Below are positions 44,772 through 53,298 of a DNA stretch of 64,000 nucleotides, piece by piece; position 1 is the stretch's first letter, and the number at the start of each line of letters is the position of its first letter. The stretch is taken from positions 42,764 through 106,763 of the forward strand of contig JAZSKB010000042.1 of assembly GCA_045534635.1 (NCBI GenBank). The letters run 5' to 3'. The translations under genes and the position numbers were made by a program. This stretch comes from UBA1205 sp045534635 (lineage in GTDB: Bacteria; Bacteroidota; Bacteroidia; Bacteroidales; WCHB1-69). The notes beneath the pieces were generated by a model, which was not told where the DNA came from, ran no database searches, and saw only the letters and a list, made by a program, of their open reading frames with translations.

Positions 44772-45239
44772 TTATTTCCAAAAAGAAGCGGTAATATCGG
44801 AAAAATGGAACTGATTATTGTTTCGTAAAATTTTAAACAATCTTTGATTCGTTGTTTTTTTAGTTAGGTTGCCAAATTGTTCTTTATAAGGACCTAATTT
44901 CAAGTAATCGAAGTAAATAGGAAGAAATTTATCACTCATATTCGTTCTTCCAGAATACCAAGCAGTTTTTAATTGATAATGTTCTTTTACCCATTTAGCA
45001 CAAGCGACAACTTCATTCACATTAGCATCTCCCCCCATAAAAGCGACACAAGTAATATTTTTGGCATATTTTTTCAGCAAACAAGCTAAAGCAGGTTCAT
45101 CTAAAACCTGCCCAATATCTTTTTGTAAATAATCGCTATGACAACCTTTACAAGCACAAGGACAATTAGAAATATTTATTGCCAAAGTTGTTTCATCAGG
45201 AATTTCCTGAAAAACAATATCATAATTAACAAATTTCAT
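44772..45239 (-). CDS. nrdG: Anaerobic ribonucleotide reductase activating protein
   Basis: A 155-residue radical SAM enzyme that installs the glycyl radical on NrdD. The 4Fe-4S motif is Cys26-x3-Cys30-x2-Cys33 in NCPCACKGCHS. Further features are the GGD-like FMGGDAN (SAM-binding GGE equivalent), TAWYSGR and DYLKLGPYKEQFG. It overlaps the end of nrdD by 14 bases. The short length is normal for the Bacteroidota form. Confidence 0.92.
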   Translation of the reverse strand: MKFVNYDIVFQEIPDETTLAINISNCPCACKGCHSDYLQKDIGQVLDEPALACLLKKYAKNITCVAFMGGDANVNEVVACAKWVKEHYQLKTAWYSGRTNMSDKFLPIYFDYLKLGPYKEQFGNLTKKTTNQRLFKILRNNNQFHFSDITASFWK

Positions 45240-47415
45240 TAATTACAACTTTATTTATCTGTTCAACATTATTAGCAGAAATATTGTTTTGCCCTTGCAT
45301 AATCAAATTACGTCTTATTTCTTGCTGTCTTGAAGAATGAAAATAAAAACGTTTAGAGGCTTCAATTTGTCGAGCTTGAGAAAAATTATCAATACGTTTT
45401 AAATAACCAATAACACGCGTAGCCCAAGTAACATTTTTAGAACCACATTTTGGGCATTGTGTCAAATATCTTTTATCAATATGTTGACAAGAAGGCTCAT
45501 TACAAATAGTGTTAGGAATATTAAAAGTAAAATAATTTGTACCTTCAGAAGCAGCAACTTTAAGCAAATTACGATATTGTTCTTTGCTCAAATGTTCGTC
45601 TAAATTCATGTGTAAAGCCGAACCACCATCAAGATATTGTACATAATCTTTTCCGTGCAACTTAAATTTATCTAAAATATTGAGAGATTGGTCTTCAACA
45701 GCATAAAAATAACTATTGTAACAATCTCTTGGCACAAAATATCCATCAGCCTTATCCCATTGAGCATGTTTTACACCTAAATTTTCCGCAGGAACAAATT
45801 CAGTATTAAACATCAATTCTTTTGTTCTTGCTGCTTTGTTTTCGTCAGAAATAGTTTTAAGTATAGTTTGAATAAATTCTTTGTAATTATCGTTATCACT
45901 AATTTCTAAACCTAAAAATTCTGCCGCTTCCACTACCCCATTGACACCAATAGTTAAATATTGTTTGTTCAAAGAAATAAAATTGGCTTGGTAAGCAGTA
46001 AGCATATTGGCATTATAAAAATCTTTCAACAATTCATTGAATGCTGTTTGATATTTATGTACTTTTTTTACTTGCTCTTTCAAATATTTAGTAACATCAC
46101 AACGATTTTGAACCGCATTTTGCACTAAACGATTGATATTAAGCGTCATAACAGATTTAGACCCCGTAGCAACGCCACCAGCACCCAAAGAATAACTAAA
46201 TTGATTGTCATTCATTTCATTGCGTAAACGGCAACAAGAACTCAAACTATCTGCCGAATCGGACATATAAGTAAAAAATGAATGTCCTTCGCTATACATT
46301 TCCGCCGTAAAATCAGCATAACTTTTATCTTTGACATCATCACCATCGGTGAGCAATGCCATAGTTTCCACAGGAAATGTTAAAACTTCTTTGGTTCTTT
46401 CTTTGTTGAACCATTTCATAAATAAACGTTGCAAACTATCTAAAGATTCCCATTTAGGCTCTGAAGCATCGGGAAATCTAAAATCACCAAAAACACCTTT
46501 GAAATAATAACTATCAAAATAACTTATATTCCAAAATACAGATTGAAAATTACGTGCTGCCGCTGGTTGATTGAGATAATAAACTACATTTTGGAAATAA
46601 TCTAAAATGACATCTTTTATCGTTCTGTCTTTTTGTTGACTATGTTCTACAACTTTATCGTAGTTCAAATAATAATCATCACCCCATTCTTTACGACAAA
46701 AATAATCGAAATAAAGTAAAAATTCAGGCGTAGCAACCGCCCCAGCAAATTGGGCAGCAATAGTAAAAACCATATTGACAAAAATCCCACAAAAACTACG
46801 TAAATGTTTAGGAGGCTTGGATATTCCACCCATTTTACACAAACCTTCTGTCAACAATGGATACATTGTTATGGCTACACAATAAGGGAATATTGAAGTT
46901 TCGTCATGTTTGTACAATTCATGTGTCTCCAATTGACGAATATATTCTTTTGCCAATTCATCTCCATAAAGACTTCTTATTTTATCTGTTAGTCGAGAGC
47001 GATTCAATTTGATAATATCCCCTTTGAACAATTCTCCATTTAAAGTGGCTATATTTTTTTCTGTGACATTTGCATTTGAATCAAAATCACTTGCGGTTGC
47101 TGCATTCGACGATTTTAAATAACGTTCAATATAATTTTTCTTCTTCTCTATTTCGCGTTCTCTCCGTCTTTTTTCTCTATAAATAATAAAGGCTTTGGCA
47201 ACAGAAAAATAATCGCGTTTCATCAATTCTACTTCCAATTCATCGGAAATTGTCTCAATAGTTATCAAATTATACAAATGCAAACTATTGATAATATCTT
47301 CTATCTCCTCTTCTTGATAAGATACGCCAACTGCATCAAAAGCTGCTGTCAAGGCTTTATGAATTTTGCTCTTATCATATTTCTGTGCCGTATTATCTCT
47401 CTTTACAACTAACAT
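45226..47415 (-). CDS. nrdD: Anaerobic ribonucleoside-triphosphate reductase (class III)
   Basis: A 729-residue oxygen-sensitive enzyme making dNTPs from NTPs. An ATP-cone regulatory domain occupies about 1-95 (VKRDNTAQKYDKSKIHKALTAA in short, VKRDNTAQKYDKSKI). The catalytic barrel has FCGIFVNMVF and LGAGGVATGSKSVMTLN. The C-terminal zinc site uses the Cys pairs in CNEPSCQH and CPKCGS; the glycyl radical is the Gly in RVIGYLKRI near residue 668. This implies an anaerobic or oxygen-avoiding lifestyle. It has its own promoter box, next to an 18-bp inverted repeat. Confidence 0.95.
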   Translation of the reverse strand: MLVVKRDNTAQKYDKSKIHKALTAAFDAVGVSYQEEEIEDIINSLHLYNLITIETISDELEVELMKRDYFSVAKAFIIYREKRRREREIEKKKNYIERYLKSSNAATASDFDSNANVTEKNIATLNGELFKGDIIKLNRSRLTDKIRSLYGDELAKEYIRQLETHELYKHDETSIFPYCVAITMYPLLTEGLCKMGGISKPPKHLRSFCGIFVNMVFTIAAQFAGAVATPEFLLYFDYFCRKEWGDDYYLNYDKVVEHSQQKDRTIKDVILDYFQNVVYYLNQPAAARNFQSVFWNISYFDSYYFKGVFGDFRFPDASEPKWESLDSLQRLFMKWFNKERTKEVLTFPVETMALLTDGDDVKDKSYADFTAEMYSEGHSFFTYMSDSADSLSSCCRLRNEMNDNQFSYSLGAGGVATGSKSVMTLNINRLVQNAVQNRCDVTKYLKEQVKKVHKYQTAFNELLKDFYNANMLTAYQANFISLNKQYLTIGVNGVVEAAEFLGLEISDNDNYKEFIQTILKTISDENKAARTKELMFNTEFVPAENLGVKHAQWDKADGYFVPRDCYNSYFYAVEDQSLNILDKFKLHGKDYVQYLDGGSALHMNLDEHLSKEQYRNLLKVAASEGTNYFTFNIPNTICNEPSCQHIDKRYLTQCPKCGSKNVTWATRVIGYLKRIDNFSQARQIEASKRFYFHSSRQQEIRRNLIMQGQNNISANNVEQINKVVINEIC

Positions 47416-47476
47416 TATTGTATCTATATGATTTTAAGTTCTTTATTTCAATCCACTATTAAAGTGATATTTTCTA

Positions 47477-47484
47477 CAAAGATA
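47477..47484 (-). promoter_or_regulatory. Putative -7 box (TATCTTTG) of nrdDG
   Basis: TATCTTTG on the minus strand lies 62 bases before the nrdD start. Its upstream end overlaps the left arm of the 18-bp inverted repeat by 3 bases. Confidence 0.6.
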
Positions 47485-47614
47485 ATACTATTTTAAAATA
47501 CTTTTCATCTCAACAATTATAGATTTATGAACATTTTTTGTTAAATTTAATTCGTTTCTAATCAATAGATTAAGAAATAAATATTTGATTATCAGCATTT
47601 TAAAATAGTATTAT
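47482..47614. repeat. 18-bp perfect inverted repeat flanking 97 bases upstream of nrdD
   Basis: Left arm 47482-47499 and right arm 47597-47614 are exact reverse complements; each arm contains the palindrome ATTTTAAAAT. The segment between the arms is AT-rich, with no gene. It fills most of the spacer between the btuG-like stop and nrdD. Confidence 0.8.
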
Positions 47615-47625
47615 ACAACTTTAAC

Positions 47626-48714
47626 CTATTGGAGATTCGATGTTATCGGTAATATAGCCGTCGGATTGATACCCGTTTCAAATTCATATTGCTTTTTTCC
47701 TGCTTTGTTGAAAACAAAAACAGTTCCATTGGTAGAATAGTCTTCGGCATCGCCTATCAAAACATTTCCTGTTTTAGCATCAACAGCAACAGAATATGGA
47801 GCATCTATTTTCGTGTTATCAGTAATAAAATTATTCATTTCTTTTTCCGAAGCCAAATCAAAAACCCTGATTGTATTATCGTAACACAATAAATAAGCTG
47901 TTGTTGAATTCAAAACAAACCTATTAACAGGAATTGACATTGTTTTTTCTACCATTTTTGTTTTTGTATTGATTTTTTGCCAACAATTAGGAGAAATCTC
48001 CGTAAATGTATTCCAATCGGAAGCCCCCCAACAAGCAACATACACATTTCCTTGATAATCAACGGATATACGAGCAGGATTGGGGCTTACAATTATTGTG
48101 TCACTTATACGAAAAGTATTTAAATTAATCACAGAAATCGTGCTATCACAATTCGGATAATCTAAACCGCCAGAATTGCAAACATACAATTCAGAACCAA
48201 CAACACATAAATCTTCTGGATTTTTACCTACTTGTATTTTATTTTCTATAGACAATGTGGTTGTATCAATTTTCAATACTTGTCCATTGTAACAGCATAA
48301 ATATGCTTTGCCTTGGTAAAAATCAATTTTACGAGGTTGCATACCTACTCCATTTGCGTCTTTGATAGACAATTGTGCTAACGATTTCCCCGTATAAACA
48401 TCAATAACTTCTAAACTATTGGACATGTTTACAACCACATACAATTTTCCTCCATACAATTTAATATCATTTGGAGTATCTCCCAAACCTCGAGCATTTT
48501 TTTCACGGAAAACATCAGCGGAGACAATATTGCTGTCTATATCATAATAAGTGATACCACCATTGTTCTGTCCATAAAGACCTTCGTATGCTACCAAAAT
48601 ACCATTGTTAAATAATGTTTCTTTCTGTTGTCTCTCTTTACACCCCTCACAACTAGATACCATTATTCCAATACCTAATACACTAACCATTAATTTTAAA
48701 AAATTTTTCCTCAT
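47626..48714 (-). CDS. BtuG-like surface lipoprotein with beta-propeller (vitamin B12 capture)
   Basis: A 362-residue lipoprotein (lipobox VSSC, Cys22) followed by a YncE/DUF5074-like seven-bladed propeller with repeats such as PNDIKLYGGKLYVVVNMSNSLEVIDV (split: PNDIKLYGGKLYVV, NSLEVIDVYTG), KNPEDLCVVGSELYVCNSG and PARISVDYQGNVYVACWG. In Bacteroides, BtuG is such a propeller, sits on the cell surface on top of BtuB and binds cobalamin very tightly. The position 43 bases behind a BtuB-like receptor gene under a cobalamin riboswitch supports this role. Direct ligand contacts cannot be judged from sequence alone. Confidence 0.8.
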   Translation of the reverse strand: MRKNFLKLMVSVLGIGIMVSSCEGCKERQQKETLFNNGILVAYEGLYGQNNGGITYYDIDSNIVSADVFREKNARGLGDTPNDIKLYGGKLYVVVNMSNSLEVIDVYTGKSLAQLSIKDANGVGMQPRKIDFYQGKAYLCCYNGQVLKIDTTTLSIENKIQVGKNPEDLCVVGSELYVCNSGGLDYPNCDSTISVINLNTFRISDTIIVSPNPARISVDYQGNVYVACWGASDWNTFTEISPNCWQKINTKTKMVEKTMSIPVNRFVLNSTTAYLLCYDNTIRVFDLASEKEMNNFITDNTKIDAPYSVAVDAKTGNVLIGDAEDYSTNGTVFVFNKAGKKQYEFETGINPTAILPITSNLQ

Positions 48715-48757
48715 TTTCTTACTATTTTTAATTATTAATACTAAAATTTATTATTGT

Positions 48758-50764
48758 TTACCATTTAAAACCGATATTTATCCGCCAAGCAAAACCTTGA
48801 ACTGGATAATTTGCAACAACTTCATAATTCTTGTTTGCTAAATTCAACAATTCTATACTTGCTCGCAAAATGTAAGATTTTATTTCAAAATCACGATTTA
48901 AACCAATACTATGGTCAAAATAAGGTGCTAAAAGATTTTCTGGCACATTGTTACGTAATTTGTATCGACTACCTACTGCTAACAATGCATACGAAAAAGT
49001 AATCCATTCGGTTTGCAATGCCAAACGTGCATTTCCCGAATGTTTGGGAGTGTAAGGAATTTGTTGCCGATAAGTTTTACTTGTTTTATCTGTAACATCA
49101 ATTGCCCTTTGATACACATAAGCAAAAGACATATTAATATTCAACCATTTAGTAGCATTTATTTGCATCATAACATTGGCATCTACTCCCCAAATATTTA
49201 CTTTTCCATAGTTCAACATTGTCCATTCAAATAAGCTTCTACTTGGCATCGCCACAATTTTATCGTTTACAAAATGATAATATGCTGCTACAGACATTTT
49301 GCTAAAAGGAAGTTTTTTATTCCAAAATTTAACCCACGATAAATTGGTACTCAATTGATTAATAGTTTCTGGTCGCAATGTTCTATTGCCAACAGCAGTA
49401 TAATACATATCGTTGAAAGTTGGCATTCTAAACACATATTGATAAGTAGTTCCTAATGTCAATTTTTCTTTTTTCATCAATCGAAATTCTACATTGAAAG
49501 CGGGACTCAATTTATTAAAATAAGTTTTTGTTGTCTCTGTTTGCGTCTGATTTTGAGCAAATGTATGCAATAAATTAGTTTGTACACTAACCCAACGATT
49601 ATAATATGTCAAAGCAACATTCGTTAAAACCGTTAACCTTGTAGGATAACAAAAACCTATCATATTTGAAGACATATTATTATAAATCAAATCATTAGAA
49701 ACAGAAAAATTCATTTTTAATTTCGATTGGTAAAGTAAAATATTAGACATATAATATTCCCTTTGATAATAACGATTGTCTAATTTTCCATAAGAATTTA
49801 AATAATCTGGGTCTAAATAATGCGTGTGAGCATAATTTGTCTTCAAAATAAAGCGATAACTAAAAGATTTTGGAAAATAATGGGTATAATGTGCTTGTAG
49901 AAAAATATTGTCTTCCCACAATCGTTGGCGACTATTTTGAGAATATAAAATAACCGCTCCAGGTAAACCTTTATTAGAAAAATACAAATATCCTTTGATT
50001 ATCAATTCATTTGATGTATCTTTATAAATAAAATTAGCGACCGTAGAAAGTGCGGATACATCTGCATTTTGACGAATTTCTTTAGAAATACTATCGTTTA
50101 ACCCGCCATATTGTAATATAAAAGGATAATTCCCTTTGGAATACAAATACTCCATAGAAATACTTGTTGAAATTCGATTTCCTATTTTATTTTCAAGCAA
50201 TAAACAAGGATTGAATGTCAAAGCGGAAGCAATTTTAACATTTGTCGCCAAATTAATTTTTTTTCCCTCCTTAAAAAAAGGTCTTTTTGTTTTAATTTGC
50301 AATGTGTTAGCAGAAGCAAACAAACGAGCAGGCTTAAAAATATCTTGTTCTGAATTGGCATTTAAAATTGCCAATTCGCCAACATTTTCTAAAGATAATT
50401 TGCCAACATCAATTTGTCCTGTTTGACAATCTGTAAGAGCGACGCCATCAAAACTTACCGCCGTATGATTGGCTCCCAAACCTCTTACAGAAACGGTTTT
50501 CAACCCTGCCAATCCTCCATAATCTTTTATATTTACTCCTGAGAAAAAAACTAATGCTTCCGACATCTGCAAAGCATTTCTCATCAATTCAAGATTATCT
50601 AATTTTTTTAATGATGCTTGATTAAATGGCTGATAATCTGCAATAACAGTATAGTTTTTCAATGTATGATAAGGTAAACTATCATTTTGGGCTAACAAAC
50701 AATTGTTTCCCATGAACAATAGCATTAAATAAATCATTTTCAAGCCAATAGAACAATACTTCAT
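48758..50764 (-). CDS. btuB: TonB-dependent cobalamin receptor (BtuB-like)
   Basis: A 668-residue outer-membrane receptor. The signal peptide ends CLLA|QN; the TonB-box region is near NYTVIADY. The plug includes NALQMSEALVFFSGVNIKDYGG, given here as MSEALVFFSGVNIKDYGG, then GLKTVSVRGLGANHTAVSFDG, given as VSVRGLGANHTAVSFDG, and VGELAILN. A 22-strand barrel follows, ending AWRINIGFKW. No CRD domain is present. Substrate is inferred from the cobalamin riboswitch directly upstream and the BtuG-like propeller gene behind it, not from barrel residues. Confidence 0.87.
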   Translation of the reverse strand: MKYCSIGLKMIYLMLLFMGNNCLLAQNDSLPYHTLKNYTVIADYQPFNQASLKKLDNLELMRNALQMSEALVFFSGVNIKDYGGLAGLKTVSVRGLGANHTAVSFDGVALTDCQTGQIDVGKLSLENVGELAILNANSEQDIFKPARLFASANTLQIKTKRPFFKEGKKINLATNVKIASALTFNPCLLLENKIGNRISTSISMEYLYSKGNYPFILQYGGLNDSISKEIRQNADVSALSTVANFIYKDTSNELIIKGYLYFSNKGLPGAVILYSQNSRQRLWEDNIFLQAHYTHYFPKSFSYRFILKTNYAHTHYLDPDYLNSYGKLDNRYYQREYYMSNILLYQSKLKMNFSVSNDLIYNNMSSNMIGFCYPTRLTVLTNVALTYYNRWVSVQTNLLHTFAQNQTQTETTKTYFNKLSPAFNVEFRLMKKEKLTLGTTYQYVFRMPTFNDMYYTAVGNRTLRPETINQLSTNLSWVKFWNKKLPFSKMSVAAYYHFVNDKIVAMPSRSLFEWTMLNYGKVNIWGVDANVMMQINATKWLNINMSFAYVYQRAIDVTDKTSKTYRQQIPYTPKHSGNARLALQTEWITFSYALLAVGSRYKLRNNVPENLLAPYFDHSIGLNRDFEIKSYILRASIELLNLANKNYEVVANYPVQGFAWRINIGFKW

Positions 50765-50861
50765 TGTTATTTTTTTTAATGGCTTCGAAAAAAAAGTGGA
50801 AATATTGGGATAGAACCCGCCATAACATACGCTTTTTCCTCGAAAGCTGTTGTTAAATCAA

Positions 50862-51010
50862 TTTGGCAGGTCTTCTGACTTACTCTTGTTGTGAAGCCTT
50901 CCCATCGTTTCCGACAGTGACATATTTTCACAACATATTTAGAGATTACAGCAGCGGGACTGTTAAGGATTTTCACCTTATTCCCTTTTTAATCCTAAAA
51001 TGCGGAACCA
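50862..51010 (-). promoter_or_regulatory. Cobalamin riboswitch (AdoCbl/B12 element)
   Basis: On the minus strand, in order: GGTTCCGC, AAAAGGGAATAAGGTGAAAA, TCCTTAACAGTCCCGCTGCTGTAA, here quoted as ACAGTCCCGCTGCTGTAA, then a GTCACTG segment, GGGAAGGC, and the B12 box AGTCAGAAGACCTGCC. These are the conserved parts of the cobalamin riboswitch core. It lies about 100 bases upstream of the btuB-like start, and that region holds the expression platform. B12 binding should reduce expression of the receptor and the BtuG-like protein. Confidence 0.95.
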
Positions 51011-51018
51011 AATCTTTG

Positions 51019-51026
51019 CAAAGATA
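51019..51026 (-). promoter_or_regulatory. Putative -7 box (TATCTTTG) before the cobalamin riboswitch
   Basis: TATCTTTG on the minus strand places the transcript start near 51012, just ahead of the riboswitch core. Confidence 0.65.
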
Positions 51027-51091
51027 GAAGTTATTTTTCTAATAAAAACATAGAAAAAAAGATTTTTTTAACAAAATTCTGTTAATCTTAT

Positions 51092-51664
51092 TTATTTTTT
51101 CCGTTTTTTCTCTACACTCCAACCAAATTTACCAAATTCATCACCTAAATGACAATATTGACCATGATTGTAAGCAATCAAATCGGCTTTATCTAAATGA
51201 AATTTTCCTGTTTTTGAATCCATAAATTGCTCATCTGCCAAAACTGCCACTACCTTAGCAATGAACATATCATGAGAACCTAATTCTACAATTTGCTCTA
51301 CTTTACAAGCAATGTTCAATGGTGATTCTTCAATATAAGGAGCATTCATATCTGGATAGTGAACAGGCGTTAATTTCATTGCTGCAAATTTATCTACATC
51401 TTTTCCAGATTTTACCCCACACCAATCGGTAGCAAATGCTAAATCTTTGGTAGTTAGATTAATAAAAAAATCGCCATTCTTTTTTATCATTGAATGAGAA
51501 TGACGCGAAGGTCGCACCGAAATATAACACATTGCAGGTTCAGAACAAATAGTTCCTGTCCAAGCAATAGTAATCAAATTATATCCTTCGATTTTATTTC
51601 CACACGATACCAACACCGCAGGCAAAGGATACAACATAGTTCCTGATTTAAAAATCACTTTCAT
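51092..51664 (-). CDS. Flavin reductase family protein (FMN-binding split barrel)
   Basis: A 190-residue flavin reductase-like domain protein (DIM6/NTAB family). Motifs are PLPAVLVSCG, NLITIAWTGTICSEPAMCYISVRPSRHSH (split: NLITIAWTGTICSEP and MCYISVRPSRHSH), FFINLTT and DWCGVKSGKDVDKF. Members bind FMN and either reduce flavin or act as small flavoproteins. The substrate is unknown. It is a single gene, preceded by the exb operon terminator and followed by the cobalamin riboswitch promoter region. Confidence 0.88.
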   Translation of the reverse strand: MKVIFKSGTMLYPLPAVLVSCGNKIEGYNLITIAWTGTICSEPAMCYISVRPSRHSHSMIKKNGDFFINLTTKDLAFATDWCGVKSGKDVDKFAAMKLTPVHYPDMNAPYIEESPLNIACKVEQIVELGSHDMFIAKVVAVLADEQFMDSKTGKFHLDKADLIAYNHGQYCHLGDEFGKFGWSVEKKRKK

Positions 51665-51688
51665 ATTTACTATATTAATTAAAAATGA

Positions 51689-51712
51689 GAAAGGAGGTTG
51701 TAACCTCCTTTC
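51689..51712 (-). terminator. Terminator of the exbB-exbD operon
   Basis: An 11-bp inverted repeat GAAAGGAGGTT/AACCTCCTTTC (tight turn) lies 41 bases after the last exbD stop and is followed on the minus strand by TCATTTTTAA. Confidence 0.8.
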
Positions 51713-51752
51713 TTAATCATAGAATGAAAAATCTTAAATATGCCATAAATAG

Positions 51753-52232
51753 TTACCTATTGCGTTCTGCTTTTTTAGCAGCAGAATAATTTACCTTAAA
51801 AGCACTTACTTTACGCAATTCTTGTTTAATATCGGTAACTATTCCCATTTTAACATCTTTATCCACTTTTAACGACCAAGTCATTTGATTTCTTTCTGCT
51901 TCATCACGAGCTTGTTTTTCTTTTTCAACAAATTCAACAATATCGCGAACTTCAGCAAATTGGTCATTCAATTGAATACGAGGTTCTGGACCTAATTTTC
52001 TCAATAATTCTGGAGTATTTGGAGCTCCTACATTGATATTAGCAACCAAAGATTTCTTTTCTAATTTTTGTGATTCTGTTGCACTTGGTATCCCCACTTT
52101 AACAAACAAAGAGGATTCTCTCATTGTGGTAATTACCATAAAGAAAAACAAAAACATAAAGATAATATCTGACATAGAACCCATATTCAAATCTGGGGTA
52201 CTTCTTTTTTCGTCTTTCCTAAATCTTGCCAT
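51753..52232 (-). CDS. exbD: ExbD/TolR family biopolymer transport protein (second copy)
   Basis: A 159-residue protein with one N-terminal membrane helix (SMSDIIFMFLFFFMVITTM, residues about 18-36) holding the conserved Asp in the MSDIIF motif that takes part in proton flow. The periplasmic part (about 60-159) is an ExbD/TolR fold with LRKVSAFKVNYSAAKKAE at the end. It overlaps the first exbD by one base. With ExbB and TonB it energises receptors such as BtuB. TonB itself is not in this window. Confidence 0.88.
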   Translation of the reverse strand: MARFRKDEKRSTPDLNMGSMSDIIFMFLFFFMVITTMRESSLFVKVGIPSATESQKLEKKSLVANINVGAPNTPELLRKLGPEPRIQLNDQFAEVRDIVEFVEKEKQARDEAERNQMTWSLKVDKDVKMGIVTDIKQELRKVSAFKVNYSAAKKAERNR

Positions 52233-52810
52233 TATTTTTTCCCTCCATAATTAGATGGTTCGGCTTCTGAAATACTAACAGGAATTACTTTTTGTACGGC
52301 TTTACGTTGATTATCTGTTAGATTTTCAAACGATTTGCCATATTTTTGTTGAGAAAACTCATCACGTAATTCATTAAAAGCCGCCGTTAGTTGATTTTGA
52401 ACTGCGATATACATATTATAAGAGGTACCTCTATCGGATTGTAAAGAAACAACACCTTTTGAAACTGGAGCCGATTCTCCCAATTCTTCTACATATTTCA
52501 ATTCTATTTCTGACATGTGAGGATTGTCTGTAGGATTGGAGATAAACTCTTTTGCACGACTTTTCAATTCACGTACATCAGACATTGGCTCATTGTTTAC
52601 CAACAATTGGTCATGCATATTTACCAATATTTGAAGCACATTTCTTTCTTTTACCTTTGGCGGTTTTTCATCTCCTCTCAATGGAAGTGGCAACCTTCTT
52701 TGAATACCTTGGTCTGTATTAATAGATGAGGTAAGCAAGAAGAATGTCAACAGCAAAAAGGAGATATCCGCCATAGAGCCAGTATTTAGCCCTGGTGTTT
52801 TTTTTGCCAT
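52232..52810 (-). CDS. exbD: ExbD/TolR family biopolymer transport protein (first copy)
   Basis: A 192-residue ExbD paralogue. The membrane helix SMADISFLLLTFFLLTSSI (about 9-27) has the key Asp, and it is followed by QRRLPLPLRGDEKPPKVKERN and a periplasmic domain longer than that of the second copy, with an extra stretch around the sentence LKSRAKEFISNPTDNPHMSE. Two different ExbD proteins behind one ExbB are usual in Bacteroidota and may form a mixed dimer. It lies 7 bases after the small membrane-protein gene. Confidence 0.88.
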   Translation of the reverse strand: MAKKTPGLNTGSMADISFLLLTFFLLTSSINTDQGIQRRLPLPLRGDEKPPKVKERNVLQILVNMHDQLLVNNEPMSDVRELKSRAKEFISNPTDNPHMSEIELKYVEELGESAPVSKGVVSLQSDRGTSYNMYIAVQNQLTAAFNELRDEFSQQKYGKSFENLTDNQRKAVQKVIPVSISEAEPSNYGGKK

Positions 52811-52817
52811 AAAATTA

Positions 52818-53261
52818 CTATTTTTTGAGTTTTATATAAACGAATGTGCCCAACATCGCAACAATTACACCGCCAAAAACGATATATGCCATATTCATTA
52901 AGACACCTGCCCATTTATATACGCCTTCAGTAATGCCCACTCTTTGAGCAACTTCACTCAATTCTGTTGGGGCTAAAACGAACGCTACTAATATCACTAC
53001 TACCGCTATACCTGTCAATATCAATGTATTAACTATTTGCTTTTTATCTGATGATATTTGAAATATTGTAAAACCTACCATAGCCAACATTACAATAAAT
53101 ATCATAGCATAAGTTAAATAAAAACTGATATCTAAGAATATAGAAAAATTACCTGGATTAGCCTTTTCGTCCACAAACAACATACCAAATGCTGCTACTA
53201 ATGCCAAGGCTGCCATACAAATAACGGCTATATTTGTTACTTTTTTTAATAATCTTTCCAT
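52818..53261 (-). CDS. Small integral membrane protein between exbB and exbD
   Basis: A 147-residue protein with four predicted membrane helices, at about 8-29 (NIAVICMAALALVAAFGMLF), 43-65 (FYLTYAMIFIVMLAMVGFTI), 76-96 (TLILTGIAVVVILVAFVLAP) and 119-142. There is no known domain that I recognise. A similar four-helix protein occurs between exbB and exbD in other Bacteroidota, so it is probably an accessory part of the energising complex; this is inferred from position. Confidence 0.75.
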   Translation of the reverse strand: MERLLKKVTNIAVICMAALALVAAFGMLFVDEKANPGNFSIFLDISFYLTYAMIFIVMLAMVGFTIFQISSDKKQIVNTLILTGIAVVVILVAFVLAPTELSEVAQRVGITEGVYKWAGVLMNMAYIVFGGVIVAMLGTFVYIKLKK

Positions 53262-53298
53262 TATAAATATTTTTAGATTATTGACAATTTTATATTTC

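Noticed and set aside
50776..50976. 66-codon open frame on the minus strand before the btuB-like gene
   Set aside because: It overlaps the cobalamin riboswitch core and B12 box; the conservation there is RNA structure, not protein.
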